64,000 bases of DNA from Methylorubrum rhodesianum (GTDB taxonomy: Bacteria; Pseudomonadota; Alphaproteobacteria; Rhizobiales; Beijerinckiaceae): contig NZ_JACHOS010000002.1 of assembly GCF_014199985.1 (NCBI RefSeq), forward strand, positions 62,001-126,000, read 5' to 3'. The notes under the pieces were generated by a model. That model did no database searches. It saw only the letters and a list, made by a program, of their open reading frames with translations, and was not told the DNA's origin. Positions 19,864-31,324 of this stretch are shown piece after piece. The translations under genes were made by a program, and so were the position numbers. How positions within the stretch are numbered: the stretch's first letter is position 1; every line of letters starts with the position of its first letter.

Positions 19864-20802
19864 TCATGTCGCGGTCCCCTTCTTCGGCTTCTTGCGGCTC
19901 TCGGCCCGGGCGGCCGCGGCCTCCTCGGTCAGGCGCACCACGACGCGATCGGCCATGCGCAGATCGACCGCGATGATGTCCTTCTCCAGAATCCTGCTCT
20001 CCCGCTCCAGGCGGACGAGGCGGGCCAGCGCCTCGGCGGGAGCGGCTTCGGGCAGGCGGATGTCGACGCCGTCGAGCTTGAGCGTCCAGCGTCGGCCGGA
20101 GACGTAGGTGCCGGCGCGGATGCGCGAGCCCAGCGGGCCGGCCGCCTCGATCAGGTCGAGATATTCCTTGAGGCGCTCGTTGGCGCCCGCACCCACCACG
20201 AGGGGCAGGTTGACGTAGCGCTCGTCGCGCAGATCGTCGATCACCTTGCCGTCGGCGGCGATCACCTGGATCTCGCCGTTCTGCTGCCACAGGGCGGCGG
20301 GCTCCCGCTCGACCTGGTTGATGACGATCTCGTTCGGGTACAGCTTGCGCACGGAGGCGCTGGCGATCAGCTTCTCGGCGAGCAGGCGGTCGCGCACCCC
20401 GTCGACGTCGAGGAACGGCACCGAGGAGCGCCAGTCGATGCCGGCGGTGCTCAGCACCTCGCGCTCGTACATCCGCGACAGGCCGGTGATGGTCACCCGC
20501 TCGACGCCGAAACCGGCGATCCGGGCGAGGATGTCGAGCGGACGGCCGTTCTCGGCGACGAAGGCGTCGTAGCGCCCGCTCATGACGAAGCCGGTCAGCG
20601 CGACGCCGCCGGCGAGGCCCGCGACCAGCGCGGTGCCCGCGAGCCGCGGCACGCGCGCCTCGATCGGCACCGCCGGCCGCAGCCGGCGCGCCGACGAGAA
20701 CCGCCTGAGGATCCTCGGGAGCCGCAGGCCCGCGAGGAATCCGCCGCTGCCGGAGGTACCGGCAGCGTTCAGCGGTTGAGAGAAGCGTCCTCCACCATCC
20801 AT
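19864..20802 (-). CDS. ftsQ: Cell division protein FtsQ
   Basis: A 312-aa bitopic inner-membrane protein that links cytoplasmic and periplasmic division proteins. An Arg-rich cytoplasmic tail is followed by one membrane segment around residues 54-73 ([20 protein letters not shown]). The POTRA domain is [23 protein letters not shown], then the FtsQ domain [20 protein letters not shown]...[11 protein letters not shown]. Its start overlaps the ddlB end by 34 nt, implying translational coupling. The tail is Lys-rich ([11 protein letters not shown]). Confidence 0.93.
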   Translation of the reverse strand: MDGGGRFSQPLNAAGTSGSGGFLAGLRLPRILRRFSSARRLRPAVPIEARVPRLAGTALVAGLAGGVALTGFVMSGRYDAFVAENGRPLDILARIAGFGVERVTITGLSRMYEREVLSTAGIDWRSSVPFLDVDGVRDRLLAEKLIASASVRKLYPNEIVINQVEREPAALWQQNGEIQVIAADGKVIDDLRDERYVNLPLVVGAGANERLKEYLDLIEAAGPLGSRIRAGTYVSGRRWTLKLDGVDIRLPEAAPAEALARLVRLERESRILEKDIIAVDLRMADRVVVRLTEEAAAARAESRKKPKKGTAT

Positions 20803-21692
20803 CGGACGAGTTCACCGAAACTCAGGCCTGCATGGGCCGCGATCTCCGGCACAAGGCTCGTCTGGGTCATCCCTGGCTGCGTGTTGACCTCGAGGACGAC
20901 GAGGGCGCCGGTTCCTCCCGGCGTGTCGTCGTAACGAAGGTCGGCACGGCTGACGCCACGGCATCCCAGTGCTTGATGCGCCGTTAACGCCAACTCTTGG
21001 ACACGCTGGTAAACATTTAGTTTAAGATCCGCGGGAAGGACGTGAATCGACCCCCCGCCAGCGTACTTCGCATCGAAGTCGTACCACTCCCCAGAGACCG
21101 GCTTGATCTCGGTCACGCCGAGGGCCCGGTCGCCCAGCACGGCACAGGTCAGCTCGCGGCCGGCAACGTAAGTCTCTGCAAGGACTTCCTCGCCGTAGAC
21201 CCACTCGTCGGAAGCCAGGATTTGGGGCGGATGGGAGCGCTCCTCGCGCACGATGATCACCCCCATGGAGGAGCCCTCGGCGATCGGCTTCACGACATAG
21301 GGAGGGGTTAACGGGTGTGACTTCGCCGCATCATGACGGTTAACGACCCGGCCCTCCGGAACGCTGACTCCGGCCGCGCGCATGACCGTTTTGGCACGCT
21401 CCTTGTGCATGGCGAGCGCCGAGGCCAGCACCCCGGAATGGGTGTAGGGGATCTTCAGGATCTCCAGGAGGCCCTGAATCGTGCCGTCCTCGCCCGCCGG
21501 TCCGTGCAGCGCGTTGAGCGCCGCGTCGGGCTTCAGGTCGGTCAGCACCGATGCGATGTCGGGCCCGACATCGACGCGGGTGACGCGGTACCCCTCCCCT
21601 TCCAGCGCCGCGGCGCAGGCATTGCCGGAGCGGAGCGAGATCTCCCGCTCGGAGGACCAGCCGCCCATCAGGACGGCGACGTGCTTGGACAT
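20769..21692 (-). CDS. ddlB: D-alanine--D-alanine ligase
   Basis: A 307-aa ATP-grasp enzyme that makes D-Ala-D-Ala for peptidoglycan. It begins [21 protein letters not shown], has [18 protein letters not shown], the ATP-binding [14 protein letters not shown] and the metal/substrate site [17 protein letters not shown]. The size matches E. coli DdlB. It overlaps ftsQ and lies next to murB and the SUKH gene. Stretches of the gene, such as 21000-21030 and 21300-21345, are AT-richer than the neighbours, with GTTAAC twice, perhaps only codon-use noise. Confidence 0.96.
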   Translation of the reverse strand: MSKHVAVLMGGWSSEREISLRSGNACAAALEGEGYRVTRVDVGPDIASVLTDLKPDAALNALHGPAGEDGTIQGLLEILKIPYTHSGVLASALAMHKERAKTVMRAAGVSVPEGRVVNRHDAAKSHPLTPPYVVKPIAEGSSMGVIIVREERSHPPQILASDEWVYGEEVLAETYVAGRELTCAVLGDRALGVTEIKPVSGEWYDFDAKYAGGGSIHVLPADLKLNVYQRVQELALTAHQALGCRGVSRADLRYDDTPGGTGALVVLEVNTQPGMTQTSLVPEIAAHAGLSFGELVRWMVEDASLNR

Positions 21693-21756
21693 CGGTTTCG
21701 AGCCTTTCAGGGCTGGTTCGGCGCCTCCGGCGCCCGATGGTGCGGGGGAAGCGGGA

Positions 21757-22647
21757 TCAAGCCTCGTTGCCGAGGAGCCGGGTGCCGCGCATGGCGACGC
21801 CGCCCTCGACGGTGATGGCGTGGCGTCGCAGCCCGGCGAAGAAGCGCGCGAAATCCGGGCGGCGAAAGGTGATGCGGCCGGGGCCGCCGTCCGGCGAGAT
21901 CGCGTCGAACAGGACGACCGAGGGTTCAGGCGATGCGTCCGCGTAGTCGAGGCAGAGCCAGAGGTCGGAGCCGTGGCTGCTGAGCGGGATCATGCGGTCG
22001 ATCCCTGGTAGGGCGGCGCGCCAGGATTCCTCCTCGCCGCCGACGTCGATGCCGTCGGCGATCGTGCCGAGCGTCTTCAGCCGTTCCAGGGAACTCAGGC
22101 CGAAGCCGGGCAGCACCGTGCGCCAGATTTCGTCGGCCTCGCGCAAGGCCGCGTCGCCCTCGAACACGAAGGGCGCATCGGGCGTGTCCGTGGCGAGGAA
22201 GAAGTCCGTCGTCCCACCGTTCCGCCGCCGGTAGAGCGCCCGGAGCGATTCGGGCAGCGTCACGCCAAGGCGGGATTCGGCCGCGCCGATCGCCGCCTCG
22301 GCCTCGCCGGCCCAGTCCGCGGCCGGCGTATCCGCCTCGAAGAACGTGGCGTGGGTCGGGGCTTCGGAGTCGATGACGAGGCGGGGCTCCGACGGAGGGA
22401 CGGTATCCCGCAGGGCAACGAACCGATCGGTCAGGCGGGCATGCGCCGCCTCGCAGCGACGCCGCAGCGCCGCGTAGGCCTCCTCCGACAGGTATGCGCC
22501 GGGCTTCGCGCCGTCCCACTCGCGATTGAGCCGGTCGCGCAGGCGCAGGATGTCGCCGCCCGCGCGGGCCTTATCGGCCCCGGCGGCGACCTCTTCGACG
22601 AGTTTGCCGAGTTCTGCCGCCAGGGCCGTGGGGTCGGTCGTGGCCAT
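21757..22647 (-). CDS. SMI1/KNR4 (SUKH) domain protein
   Basis: A 296-aa soluble protein. Residues ~105-290 fit the SUKH/SMI1-KNR4 fold: [28 protein letters not shown], then [28 protein letters not shown] and PSVVLFD. The first ~75 residues are charged and helical. In bacteria many SUKH proteins are immunity proteins of toxin systems or peptide-binding regulators. No toxin gene lies nearby, so neither role is shown. AGGAGG lies 8 nt before ATG 22647. It is co-directional with murB (37 nt away) and ddlB (64 nt), so it is likely part of the same transcript, an unusual place for this family. Confidence 0.75.
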   Translation of the reverse strand: MATTDPTALAAELGKLVEEVAAGADKARAGGDILRLRDRLNREWDGAKPGAYLSEEAYAALRRRCEAAHARLTDRFVALRDTVPPSEPRLVIDSEAPTHATFFEADTPAADWAGEAEAAIGAAESRLGVTLPESLRALYRRRNGGTTDFFLATDTPDAPFVFEGDAALREADEIWRTVLPGFGLSSLERLKTLGTIADGIDVGGEEESWRAALPGIDRMIPLSSHGSDLWLCLDYADASPEPSVVLFDAISPDGGPGRITFRRPDFARFFAGLRRHAITVEGGVAMRGTRLLGNEA

Positions 22648-22684
22648 GGGCGATCCCTCCTCCGATCTCGACGGGTGCGCTCCG

Positions 22685-23617
22685 TCAGGCGGGCGAGGCC
22701 TCGACGCCGATGCGCTTGATCTCCCAGTGCAGCTCGAAGCCCGAATGTTCGCGCACCCGGCGGCGCACCTCCTCGCCGAGTCCCTCGATATCGGCGGCGG
22801 TGGCGCCGCCGCGGTTGATCAGGAAGTTGCAGTGCATCTCCGAGACCTGGGCCCCGCCGCGGATCAGGCCGCGGCAACCGGCGGCGTCGATGAGCTGCCA
22901 GGCCTTGCCGCCCTCGGGGTTCTTGAAGGTCGAACCTCCTGTGCGCTCGCGGATCGGCTGAGCCGCCTCGCGGGCGGCGGTGACCCGCTCCATCTCCGCC
23001 TCGATCGCTTCGCGGTCGCCGGGACGTCCCCGAAACAGGGCGCTCGTGAAGATCACGTCCTCGGGTGCCGAGGAGTGGCGGTAGCGAAAGCCCATCTCGG
23101 CATGGGTGAAGCTGCGGACCTCGCCCTTGCGGTCGATGCCGCGGGCCTGGATCAGCACGTCGGTGGTCTCGCCGCCATGGGCGCCGGCATTCATCCGAAG
23201 CGCACCGCCGATCGAGCCGGGAATGCCGCGGAAGAAGGCCAGTCCGTCGAGACCGGCCTCCGCCGCCGCCTTGGCCAGCCGCATGTCCGGCACGGCGGTG
23301 CCGGCGCGGAGGGTGTCGCCGTCGATCTCGACCGAGCCGAACGCCTTGCCGCCGAGCCGGATCGTCACGCCCGGAATGCCGCCGTCACGCACGATCAGGT
23401 TCGAGCCGAGCCCGATCACGGTCACCGGCACGGACGGATCGAGGGCGGCGAGAAAGACGGAAAGGTCCTCCTCGTCGGCCGGGCTGAACAGCACCTGCGC
23501 CGGCCCGCCGACGCGGAACCATGTGAGGTCGCTGAGCGACTGGTCTTCGAGCAGGCGACCGCGGAGGTTGGGCGCGGCGGCGCGGATTTTTTCGATCAGA
23601 TCGGGAAAGGCGGTCAT
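22685..23617 (-). CDS. murB: UDP-N-acetylenolpyruvoylglucosamine reductase MurB
   Basis: A 310-aa FAD enzyme that reduces UDP-GlcNAc-enolpyruvate to UDP-MurNAc with NADPH. The FAD-binding part shows [29 protein letters not shown] and [19 protein letters not shown]. Catalytic-region motifs are GFRYRHSS and the Ser/Glu block [13 protein letters not shown]. The start overlaps the DUF559 stop as ATGA. The GGGGGAG ribosome site lies against a 12-bp hairpin from the upstream repeat cassette, which could affect translation. Confidence 0.96.
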   Translation of the reverse strand: MTAFPDLIEKIRAAAPNLRGRLLEDQSLSDLTWFRVGGPAQVLFSPADEEDLSVFLAALDPSVPVTVIGLGSNLIVRDGGIPGVTIRLGGKAFGSVEIDGDTLRAGTAVPDMRLAKAAAEAGLDGLAFFRGIPGSIGGALRMNAGAHGGETTDVLIQARGIDRKGEVRSFTHAEMGFRYRHSSAPEDVIFTSALFRGRPGDREAIEAEMERVTAAREAAQPIRERTGGSTFKNPEGGKAWQLIDAAGCRGLIRGGAQVSEMHCNFLINRGGATAADIEGLGEEVRRRVREHSGFELHWEIKRIGVEASPA

Positions 23618-24213
23618 CCAGGGTCTCCCCCTCTCCCCGCACGCGGGGAGAGGGCTTCGGCGACCTCGTCGTCGCCGAAGCGAGGCGGCAGCCGAGGGTG
23701 AGGGGGCGAATCCGGAGGAGGCTCGCGCGTCGAGGCCTCCTCACCTTCGCCCTGCGGGCTCGTCGCGCCGACGACCCAAGTCGGGCTTGCCCGATTTGGG
23801 CAACCTAGATCGGAACTCGGGTAAACCCGATGTCCGAGGTCGTCGCGACCCTCTCCCCGCGTGCGGGGAGAGGGGGGAAGCGCGGCAAGGATCGTGTCTA
23901 ATACGCCGATGACGTTGTTCGAAACCTCCGCGTTCAAGAATCGAAGAACGCGATAGCCTTGCTCGATTAGCCAGGCATCTCGAACCGCGTCGTAACCGCT
24001 CTCCGCATGCTGGCTGCCGTCGCGTTCGATGATCAGCCTCGCCTCGCGGCAGCAGACATCCGCCACGTAGGGGTCGACGCTCTCCTGTCGCACGAACTTA
24101 AACCCGGCGAGACGACGGTCGCGCAAACGATACCAGAGGCGGCGCTCGGCCTCCGTCTGCTCATGCCGCAGCCGCTTTCGAAACTGCCTCCGCTCGTCGT
24201 CCGCGGAGCGCAT
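23614..24213 (-). CDS. DUF559 (Vsr-like nuclease fold) protein with a repeat-derived tail
   Basis: A 199-aa frame. Residues 1-~115 are a complete DUF559 domain: [33 protein letters not shown], then [18 protein letters not shown] and GYRVLRFLN. This fold is related to very-short-patch-repair endonucleases, and E/D plus Gln-His residues are where catalytic ones would be; activity is unproven. From ~115 on, the chain ([33 protein letters not shown]) is simply the translation of an intergenic hairpin cassette at 23629-23874. It starts 3 nt after the murC stop and ends overlapping murB, so it is embedded in the mur operon. Confidence 0.7.
   Translation of the reverse strand: MRSADDERRQFRKRLRHEQTEAERRLWYRLRDRRLAGFKFVRQESVDPYVADVCCREARLIIERDGSQHAESGYDAVRDAWLIEQGYRVLRFLNAEVSNNVIGVLDTILAALPPSPRTRGEGRDDLGHRVYPSSDLGCPNRASPTWVVGATSPQGEGEEASTREPPPDSPPHPRLPPRFGDDEVAEALSPRAGRGGDPG
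23629..23874. repeat. Cassette of five hairpins (REP-like)
   Basis: A 246-bp block bounded by two near-identical 26-bp palindromes, CCCTCTCCCCGC-N2-GCGGGGAGAGGG, at 23629-23654 and 23849-23874, loops AC and GT. Between them are GCTTCGGCGAC-N6-GTCGCCGAAGC (23654-23681), CCCAAGTCGGGC-TT-GCCCGATTTGGG (23775-23800, one mismatch) and TCGGGT-AA-ACCCGA (23817-23830). This is the look of a dispersed palindromic repeat family. Copies elsewhere in the genome cannot be seen from this window. Confidence 0.75.
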
Positions 24214-24216
24214 GCC

Positions 24217-25623
24217 TCACCCCTGCAAAGCCGCCAGCTCCCCCGGCAGTGCGTAGGCCCACTGCGTGATCGTTCCGGCGCCGAGACACACCACGTAGTC
24301 GTTCGGCCCGGCGCGGCCGGCAACCAGTCGGGCAAGATCCTCGGGCCGCTCCAGGGCGACGGCATCGCGGTGGCCGCGGGCCTTCAGGCCGGCGATCAGC
24401 GAGTCGCGGTCGATGCCCTCGATCGGCGCCTCGCCCGCGGCGTAGACCGGCGCGACGATCACCGTGTCGGCATCGTTGAAGCAGGTGCAGAAATCCTCGA
24501 ACAGCGACTGAAGCCGGGTGTAGCGGTGCGGCTGCACCACCGCGATCACCTTGCCGGCGGTGGAGGAGCGGGCGGCGCGCAGCACCGCGGCGATCTCCAC
24601 CGGGTGGTGGCCGTAATCGTCGAAGATCGCCGCGCCGTTCCACTCGCCGGTGCGGGTGAAGCGGCGCTTGACGCCGCCGAAGCCCGAGAGCGCCTTCCGG
24701 ATCGCGTCCTCGGAAACGCCGAGCTCGTGGGCCACCGCCAGCGCGGCCGTGGCGTTGAGCGCGTTGTGGCGGCCCGGCATCGGCAGGACGAGATCCTGCA
24801 TCTCCAAGCGGAAACCCGGGCGGCGGTCGCGGATCATCACGCGGAAGCGGCTCTGGCCGCCCTTCAGGTCGATGTCGAGCAATCGCACGTCGGCCTGCGG
24901 GTTCTCGCCGTAGGTGATGATGCGCCGGTCCTCGATATGGCCGACCAGATCCTGGACGATCGGGTGATCGATGCACATCACCGCGAAACCGTAGAACGGG
25001 ATGTTGTCGATGAAGCGCCGGAAGGCGTCCTTGATCGCGTCGAACGAGCCGAAATGATCGAGATGCTCGGGGTCGATGTTGGTGACGATGGCGACATCCG
25101 CCGGCAGCTTGAGGAAGGTGCCGTCGGATTCATCGGCTTCGACCACCATCCAGTCGCCGGCGCCCATGCGGGCATTCGTGCCGTAGGCGTTGATGATGCC
25201 GCCATTGATGACGGTGGGGTCGAGGTTGCCGGCGTCGAGGAGCGTCGCGACGAGCGAGGTCGTCGTCGTCTTGCCGTGGGTGCCGGCCACCGCGACGCAG
25301 GACTTGAAGCGCATCAGCTCGGCCAGCATCTCGGCCCGGCGCACCACCGGCAGGCGGCGCTCGCGGGCCTCGACCAGCTCCGGATTGTCGCGGCGGATCG
25401 CGGTTGAGACGACGACGAGGGCCGCGTTCTCGACGTTCTCGGCCCGGTGGCCGACGAAGGTGCGGATGCCGTTCTCGGAGAGTCGGCGGACGTTGGCGTT
25501 GTCGTTCGCGTCCGAGCCCTGCACCGTGTAGCCGAGATTGGCCATCACCTCGGCGATGCCGGACATGCCGATGCCGCCGATGCCGATGAAGTGGATGGGG
25601 CCGAGCTTTTCGGGCAGCTTCAT
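24217..25623 (-). CDS. murC: UDP-N-acetylmuramate--L-alanine ligase MurC
   Basis: A 468-aa cytoplasmic Mur ligase that adds L-Ala to UDP-MurNAc. It starts [21 protein letters not shown] (Rossmann UDP-binding domain). The P-loop is [15 protein letters not shown], the central-domain motif is [10 protein letters not shown], and further motifs are [12 protein letters not shown] and [13 protein letters not shown], with [11 protein letters not shown] in the C-terminal domain. The frame is open for 42 codons upstream, but ATG 25623 matches the family start. It is followed directly by the DUF559 gene and murB. Confidence 0.97.
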   Translation of the reverse strand: MKLPEKLGPIHFIGIGGIGMSGIAEVMANLGYTVQGSDANDNANVRRLSENGIRTFVGHRAENVENAALVVVSTAIRRDNPELVEARERRLPVVRRAEMLAELMRFKSCVAVAGTHGKTTTTSLVATLLDAGNLDPTVINGGIINAYGTNARMGAGDWMVVEADESDGTFLKLPADVAIVTNIDPEHLDHFGSFDAIKDAFRRFIDNIPFYGFAVMCIDHPIVQDLVGHIEDRRIITYGENPQADVRLLDIDLKGGQSRFRVMIRDRRPGFRLEMQDLVLPMPGRHNALNATAALAVAHELGVSEDAIRKALSGFGGVKRRFTRTGEWNGAAIFDDYGHHPVEIAAVLRAARSSTAGKVIAVVQPHRYTRLQSLFEDFCTCFNDADTVIVAPVYAAGEAPIEGIDRDSLIAGLKARGHRDAVALERPEDLARLVAGRAGPNDYVVCLGAGTITQWAYALPGELAALQG

Positions 25624-25769
25624 ATCGAAAACCTTTTGAGTCCGGGGCTCTGACGAGTCTCGGCTGTCTCGTATCGAACCCCGACGATCCTGAATCGCCG
25701 AAGCCCGCCCCGCGCCTGCGGGGCGGCGGTCGTCCGCCGGGCGCGGCAAGCCTTTCGGACTTGCCGCCT

Positions 25770-26882
25770 TTATGAAGTCGCGGTCGCGGTCTCGACGACG
25801 AGGGCGGCGAGGCGGTCGGCCGCGTCGAGGATGCGGGCGGTTTTGGCCGCAGCGGCGGCCTGGGTCAATTTCCGCGGCGCCTCGAACAGGTCCACGAGTT
25901 CGGCGGCGAGCCGGTCGGGGGTGAAGGCGCTTTGCGGGATCGACAGCGCGGCGCCGATCTGCGCCAGGGTCGCGGCGTTGGCCGCCTGATCCTGATCGAG
26001 CGCGCCGGGCAGCGGCACGAGGATGGCGGGCCGGCCGATGGCGGCGAGTTCCGAGACCGTCGAGGCGCCGGAGCGCGCCACCACGAGGTGGGCGGCGGCC
26101 ATGCGGCCGGGCAGATCCTTGAAGAAGGGCGCCGCCTCGATGCCGCCGAGCCCCATGGCAAGGTAGCGGTTCTGCGTCGCCGTCAGGTCCTCGGGCCGCG
26201 CCTGCTGCACGAGGTGAAGCCGAGCGCGCAGGTCTTCGGGCAGTTTCTCGATCGCCGTCGGCACCACTTCGCTCATCACGCGGGCACCCTGGCTGCCGCC
26301 GAAGACGAGGAGGCGCAGGGGCGAATCCGCGTCGAGAACCGGATAGGGCGTCTCGGCCACCGCCAGCACCGCCGGGCGGATCGGGTTGCCGGTATGGACG
26401 CGGCGTGCCGTCGCCTTCTCGGGGACGCCGCGAACCTCCTTGAAGCCGGTGGCGATGACTCGCGCGCCCTTGGCGAGGAAGCCGTTGGCCCGACCCATCA
26501 CCGCATTCTGCTCGTGCAGGATGGTGGGCACCCGGAGCAATTGCGCAGCCAGCATCGGCGGCACGGTCGGGTAGCCGCCGAAGCCGACGACGGCGGCCGG
26601 ATTCAGGCGACGCACCGCGCGGGCGGCCTGTCCGAACCCCCGCCCGAGCGTGAACACGGCGCCGGCCCGGCGCAGGGCCGAGCGGCCGGACGGCGTCGCC
26701 GAGGCGATGGTGACGATCTCTTCCGCCGGGAAATCGCCGGCGATGGAATCGACGCGGGCATCGGTGGCGAGCGCCACCCGGATCCCGCGTTCCTTCAGCG
26801 CGTAGGCGAGGCTTTGGGCCGGAAACAGGTGGCCGCCGGTGCCGCCGGCGCAGACGAGGACGAGAGGCGTGAAAACGGTCAT
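25770..26882 (-). CDS. murG: Lipid II synthase MurG
   Basis: A 370-aa GT-B glycosyltransferase at the inner face of the membrane that adds GlcNAc to lipid I. G-loop 1 is [13 protein letters not shown], the region [17 protein letters not shown] contains the second Gly-rich loop, and the third is [16 protein letters not shown]. The donor site is [29 protein letters not shown] 26882 is chosen over 26927 from the conserved start position. It lies between ftsW and murC as in related genomes. Confidence 0.96.
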   Translation of the reverse strand: MTVFTPLVLVCAGGTGGHLFPAQSLAYALKERGIRVALATDARVDSIAGDFPAEEIVTIASATPSGRSALRRAGAVFTLGRGFGQAARAVRRLNPAAVVGFGGYPTVPPMLAAQLLRVPTILHEQNAVMGRANGFLAKGARVIATGFKEVRGVPEKATARRVHTGNPIRPAVLAVAETPYPVLDADSPLRLLVFGGSQGARVMSEVVPTAIEKLPEDLRARLHLVQQARPEDLTATQNRYLAMGLGGIEAAPFFKDLPGRMAAAHLVVARSGASTVSELAAIGRPAILVPLPGALDQDQAANAATLAQIGAALSIPQSAFTPDRLAAELVDLFEAPRKLTQAAAAAKTARILDAADRLAALVVETATATS

Positions 26883-26997
26883 GAGGGTTGTCCTCGACGC
26901 TGACGCCTCGGGGACGGTCCGCCGCACAAGTGGCGGCGCGCCTTCGCGCTCGCCGGCGGCATTCGCCAGGAAGACTCCATGATTGTTACCGCCGGGG

Positions 26998-28164
26998 TCA
27001 CTGCATCAGCCCCGGAACGGCCGAGGGCATGGTACCGGGCGGGCGCTGGTTCACCGTCGTGGTGCGCGGGCGCTTGCGGGTGAGCGCCACGAGGAAGCCC
27101 ATTCCCAGTGCCAGCGAGATCAGCGAGGAGCCGCCGTAGGAGACGAACGGCAGGGTCATGCCCTTGGCCGGCATGAGCTGCGTGTTCACCGCCATGTTGA
27201 TGCAGGCCTGGAGGCCGAAGAGCGTGGTCAGACCGGTGATGGCGAGCCTCGTGAAGGTATCGTCGGTGCGGCGCGCGAGCTTCAGCCCGCGGATGACGAT
27301 GTAGGCGAAGAGCGCGACGAGGCCCAGGCAGACCAACACGCCGAATTCCTCTCCGGTCACCGAGAAGATGAAGTCGGTATGCGCGTCGGGCAGGTGGCGC
27401 TTGGCCACGCCCTCGCCGGGGCCGGTGCCGAACCAGCCGCCGGAATTGAACGATTCCCGCGACCAGACCTCCTGGAAGCTGTCGCCGGACTCGGGATCCA
27501 TGAAGCGGTTGATGCGCTCGCGGACGTGGTGGAGGAAGGTGTAGGCCGTGAACACGCCGATCATGCCGGCGAAGCCGAGGCCCGCCACCCAGAACCAGTG
27601 CAGGCCGGCGACGAAGAACAGGGTGCACCACACCATCGTGATCAGCATGGTCTGCCCGAAATCGGGCTGGAGGATCAGCGGCACGATGGTCAGCGGCAGG
27701 AGCAGGAAGGCGAGGGTGACGCCGGGCATGTCGCGGCGGTTGGCGCCCTCCGAGAAGGCCCAGGCGGTGACGACGACGAAGGCGGGCTTCACGAATTCCG
27801 ACGGCTGGAGGCCGAAGGAGCCGAACTGGATCCAGCGGTGCGCGCCCTTGATCTCGGGCCCGAACTTGCCGGCGAGCACGCAGAGCACCACGCCGAGCAT
27901 CCACGTCACCAGCGCGAAGCGGCGGATGTGGCGCACCGAGAGGAACGAGACCGCAATGATGAGCAGGATCGTCGGGGCGAGGTACATCGCCTGACGGTTC
28001 AGAAAGTAGAAGGTCGGCAGGCCGATGCGCTCGGCCACCGGCGGGCCGCCGCCCATCAGGAAGACGAGTCCGGCCACCATCAGGCAGCCGAGGCCCGCGA
28101 GGAGGCCGCGATCGACCGTCCACCACCAATCCGCGAGGGGACTGCGTTCGGCGCGCGACATCAT
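26998..28164 (-). CDS. ftsW: SEDS peptidoglycan glycosyltransferase FtsW
   Basis: A 388-aa polytopic inner-membrane protein (about ten hydrophobic segments) that polymerises lipid II at the division site. Signature blocks are GAHRWIQFGSFGLQPSEFVKP (the catalytic-site region), LQPDFGQTMLI, WFGTGPGEG, HTDFIFSVTGEEFG, and GMTLPFVSYGGSSLI near the C-terminus. It is the most upstream gene of the division block in this window; murD, mraY, murE/F, ftsI and ftsL are not beside it. Confidence 0.95.
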   Translation of the reverse strand: MMSRAERSPLADWWWTVDRGLLAGLGCLMVAGLVFLMGGGPPVAERIGLPTFYFLNRQAMYLAPTILLIIAVSFLSVRHIRRFALVTWMLGVVLCVLAGKFGPEIKGAHRWIQFGSFGLQPSEFVKPAFVVVTAWAFSEGANRRDMPGVTLAFLLLPLTIVPLILQPDFGQTMLITMVWCTLFFVAGLHWFWVAGLGFAGMIGVFTAYTFLHHVRERINRFMDPESGDSFQEVWSRESFNSGGWFGTGPGEGVAKRHLPDAHTDFIFSVTGEEFGVLVCLGLVALFAYIVIRGLKLARRTDDTFTRLAITGLTTLFGLQACINMAVNTQLMPAKGMTLPFVSYGGSSLISLALGMGFLVALTRKRPRTTTVNQRPPGTMPSAVPGLMQ

Positions 28165-28350
28165 GGCGAGGGCTCGTCTCCAGCCGGCCGGTCCCGCGAC
28201 AGGACGCGGGCGGTCCGCCGTGATCGTGGAACGTAAGGGTTAATGGGGGGTTGCCGCGACGGATCAGAACTGCGTCGAGGCGCTCCGATCGCCCGTCAGC
28301 CATGCACGGCAAAGGATGGCTGCGGCTTTGCGTGCATCGTGCACCCATGA

Positions 28351-29922
<1,572 letters not shown>

Positions 29923-29929
29923 GACGGCT

Positions 29930-29955
29930 GCGAGGTCCCTCCCGAGGGGCCTCGC
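29930..29955 (+). terminator. Hairpin downstream of guaB
   Basis: GCGAGGTCCCT-CCCG-AGGGGCCTCGC, 11 bp with one T-G wobble, 8 nt after the guaB stop. No T tract follows, so it may be a weak terminator or mRNA-stabilising hairpin for guaB and the convergent small gene. Confidence 0.5.
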
Positions 29956-29965
29956 GAGGACGGCT

Positions 29966-30085
29966 TCACAGCCAGATCAGGCTGACCAGCAGGGTCAGGC
30001 ATTCGAGAAAGATCAGCACACAGAGCGTGGCGGCCACGGCGCGCTCACGCGCCGTCGCCGGGACCGGTGAGAGGGTATGCCGCAT
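29966..30085 (-). CDS. 39-aa single-pass membrane protein
   Basis: A very short frame, ATG 30085 to TGA 29966, with GCGGAGG 7 nt before the ATG. Residues 1-17 are polar and basic (RHTLSPVPATARERA). Residues 18-39 are strongly hydrophobic (AATLCVLIFLECLTLLVSLIWL) and end with the protein, making a tail-anchored micro-protein. No family is recognised. It converges on guaB. Confidence 0.55.
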   Translation of the reverse strand: MRHTLSPVPATARERAVAATLCVLIFLECLTLLVSLIWL

Positions 30086-30478
30086 CGTCGGCCTCCGCGA
30101 GGCGACAAGCGTAGATGAACATCGATCCCACGAACTTAGTGGATGTCAATCTTGTCCTAGAAAGTCTCTCTCGCACCTAAAAAAATCTCCGCGCCCTGGG
30201 GGTGGCAGCGGAGAACAAGTATCGGGAGGAACGCGTTCGGCGAAGTTCAGTCACCGTCGCTCCGAGACACGGCGATGATTTCGCCTGGCGCCAAAGAAGC
30301 TTTCCACCAATGGGTGCCTGCGTTCAATGACCTGAATCAAGTCACGCGGCGGCATTCCCATCAAATTCGCGCGCGCTGCGGAGGCGACGGATCCGGACTG
30401 CGCTCGGGCGCGGCTCCGGCCAGATCGGGTTTCGCTCCGATCGGCGGATGCCGGCATGAACGTCACGGGCGGGATCGG
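30086..30478. other. Intergenic region, nothing recognised
   Basis: 393 nt with no credible gene. It contains an A-run near 30179-30186 and a GC content lower than its surroundings at 30110-30190, probably the promoter of the 39-aa gene on the minus strand. Confidence 0.5.
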
Positions 30479-31324
30479 TTACGGTTTCTTCGACGACGCT
30501 CCGGGCGCGGCCTCCGCCTGACGATCGATCGCGCTCGTGAATTCGTCTGGGTTCAGGGCGATGAACCGACGCAACGCCTCTTGAAACTCCGCCTCCTTGT
30601 CGGGGGGCGGGCAAGTGAAGCCGCGGGACTTCGTGACCTGCCCGCGCATCGCCGCCTCGTAGGGCGCCATCTCCGGGCGGAGCGCCGCCATCTTCGCCTC
30701 GACCGCCTCACGCTGCGCATCGGTCGCGGCCATTCCGCAGGTCCTCAGGACGCCCTGGAGGGCGAGGCCCACCGTGTAAGCCGCCATCCGCGCCCGCGGC
30801 GGCAGCGGGGGCTCGGCCGCCACGGTCGGCTCGCTCGTCGATCCCGCCGCGCAGCGCCGCAGGGCGGCGACGGCCGCCTCCAGATCGGGCACGGCGACCG
30901 GCCTGTCGCCATCGGCGAAGCGAAGTGCCAGCGCCCGCGCGCCGAGTAGGCTTGGTACGATCGACTCCGGCAAGGCCGTGCGCAGGATCTGCCCATCGCC
31001 GGTCCAGATCAGTGTCGTCCCGGCGGGTCTCCCATCCAGAAGCATCGGTACGGCAAACCGCTCGCCTGCCGGGAAATCCCAATTCCGGTCGGCGACCGCC
31101 AGGGTGAGGCCGCCCCGGTCGAGGGAGACGATCACCAGGAAGGCGATCTCGCCCTGCGCGTCCTTCTCGGTGCGGGTCATGCGGCAGGAGGGGGCGGCGG
31201 GCTGGCCCGCGCGGCGCTCGACCGTCCACTCGCCGACGGTCTCGACCGACGCGCGATCCGCCGCGGCGAGCGGGCTGCCGAGGAGCGTCGCCAGCATCGC
31301 TGCCGTGACGGGTGAGAGGCGCAC
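30479..31324 (-). CDS. Secreted protein, paralogue A of a tandem pair
   Basis: A 281-aa exported protein with signal peptide MRLSPVTAAMLATLLGSPLAAA. The N-terminal domain (to ~150) shares a pattern with the next gene: EWTVER, then C-M-T near residue 50, NWDFPAGE, TTLIWTGDGQILRTALPESIVPSLLGARALALRF, and VPDLEAAVAALRRC. After a Pro-rich linker a second domain has AYTVGLALQGVLRTCGM and EMAPYEAAMRGQ, ending FIALNPDEF. No named family is recognised; function unknown. Periplasmic location is inferred from the signal peptide and paired cysteines. Confidence 0.75.
   Translation of the reverse strand: MRLSPVTAAMLATLLGSPLAAADRASVETVGEWTVERRAGQPAAPSCRMTRTEKDAQGEIAFLVIVSLDRGGLTLAVADRNWDFPAGERFAVPMLLDGRPAGTTLIWTGDGQILRTALPESIVPSLLGARALALRFADGDRPVAVPDLEAAVAALRRCAAGSTSEPTVAAEPPLPPRARMAAYTVGLALQGVLRTCGMAATDAQREAVEAKMAALRPEMAPYEAAMRGQVTKSRGFTCPPPDKEAEFQEALRRFIALNPDEFTSAIDRQAEAAPGASSKKP

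Noticed and set aside
19808..20815. 335-aa Arg-rich open frame over ftsQ, and many similar long frames opposite dnaK, fdhF-like, ftsZ, guaA and recN
   Set aside because: Shadow frames caused by high third-position GC; composition is Arg/Ala/Pro without domains, and the real genes on the other frames are certain.
28228..28252. GGAAC-N16-GGTT on the plus strand before guaB
   Set aside because: It is the same one-mismatch version as before the KGG gene, but it is ~177 nt from a housekeeping gene and no stress role is expected; likely chance.
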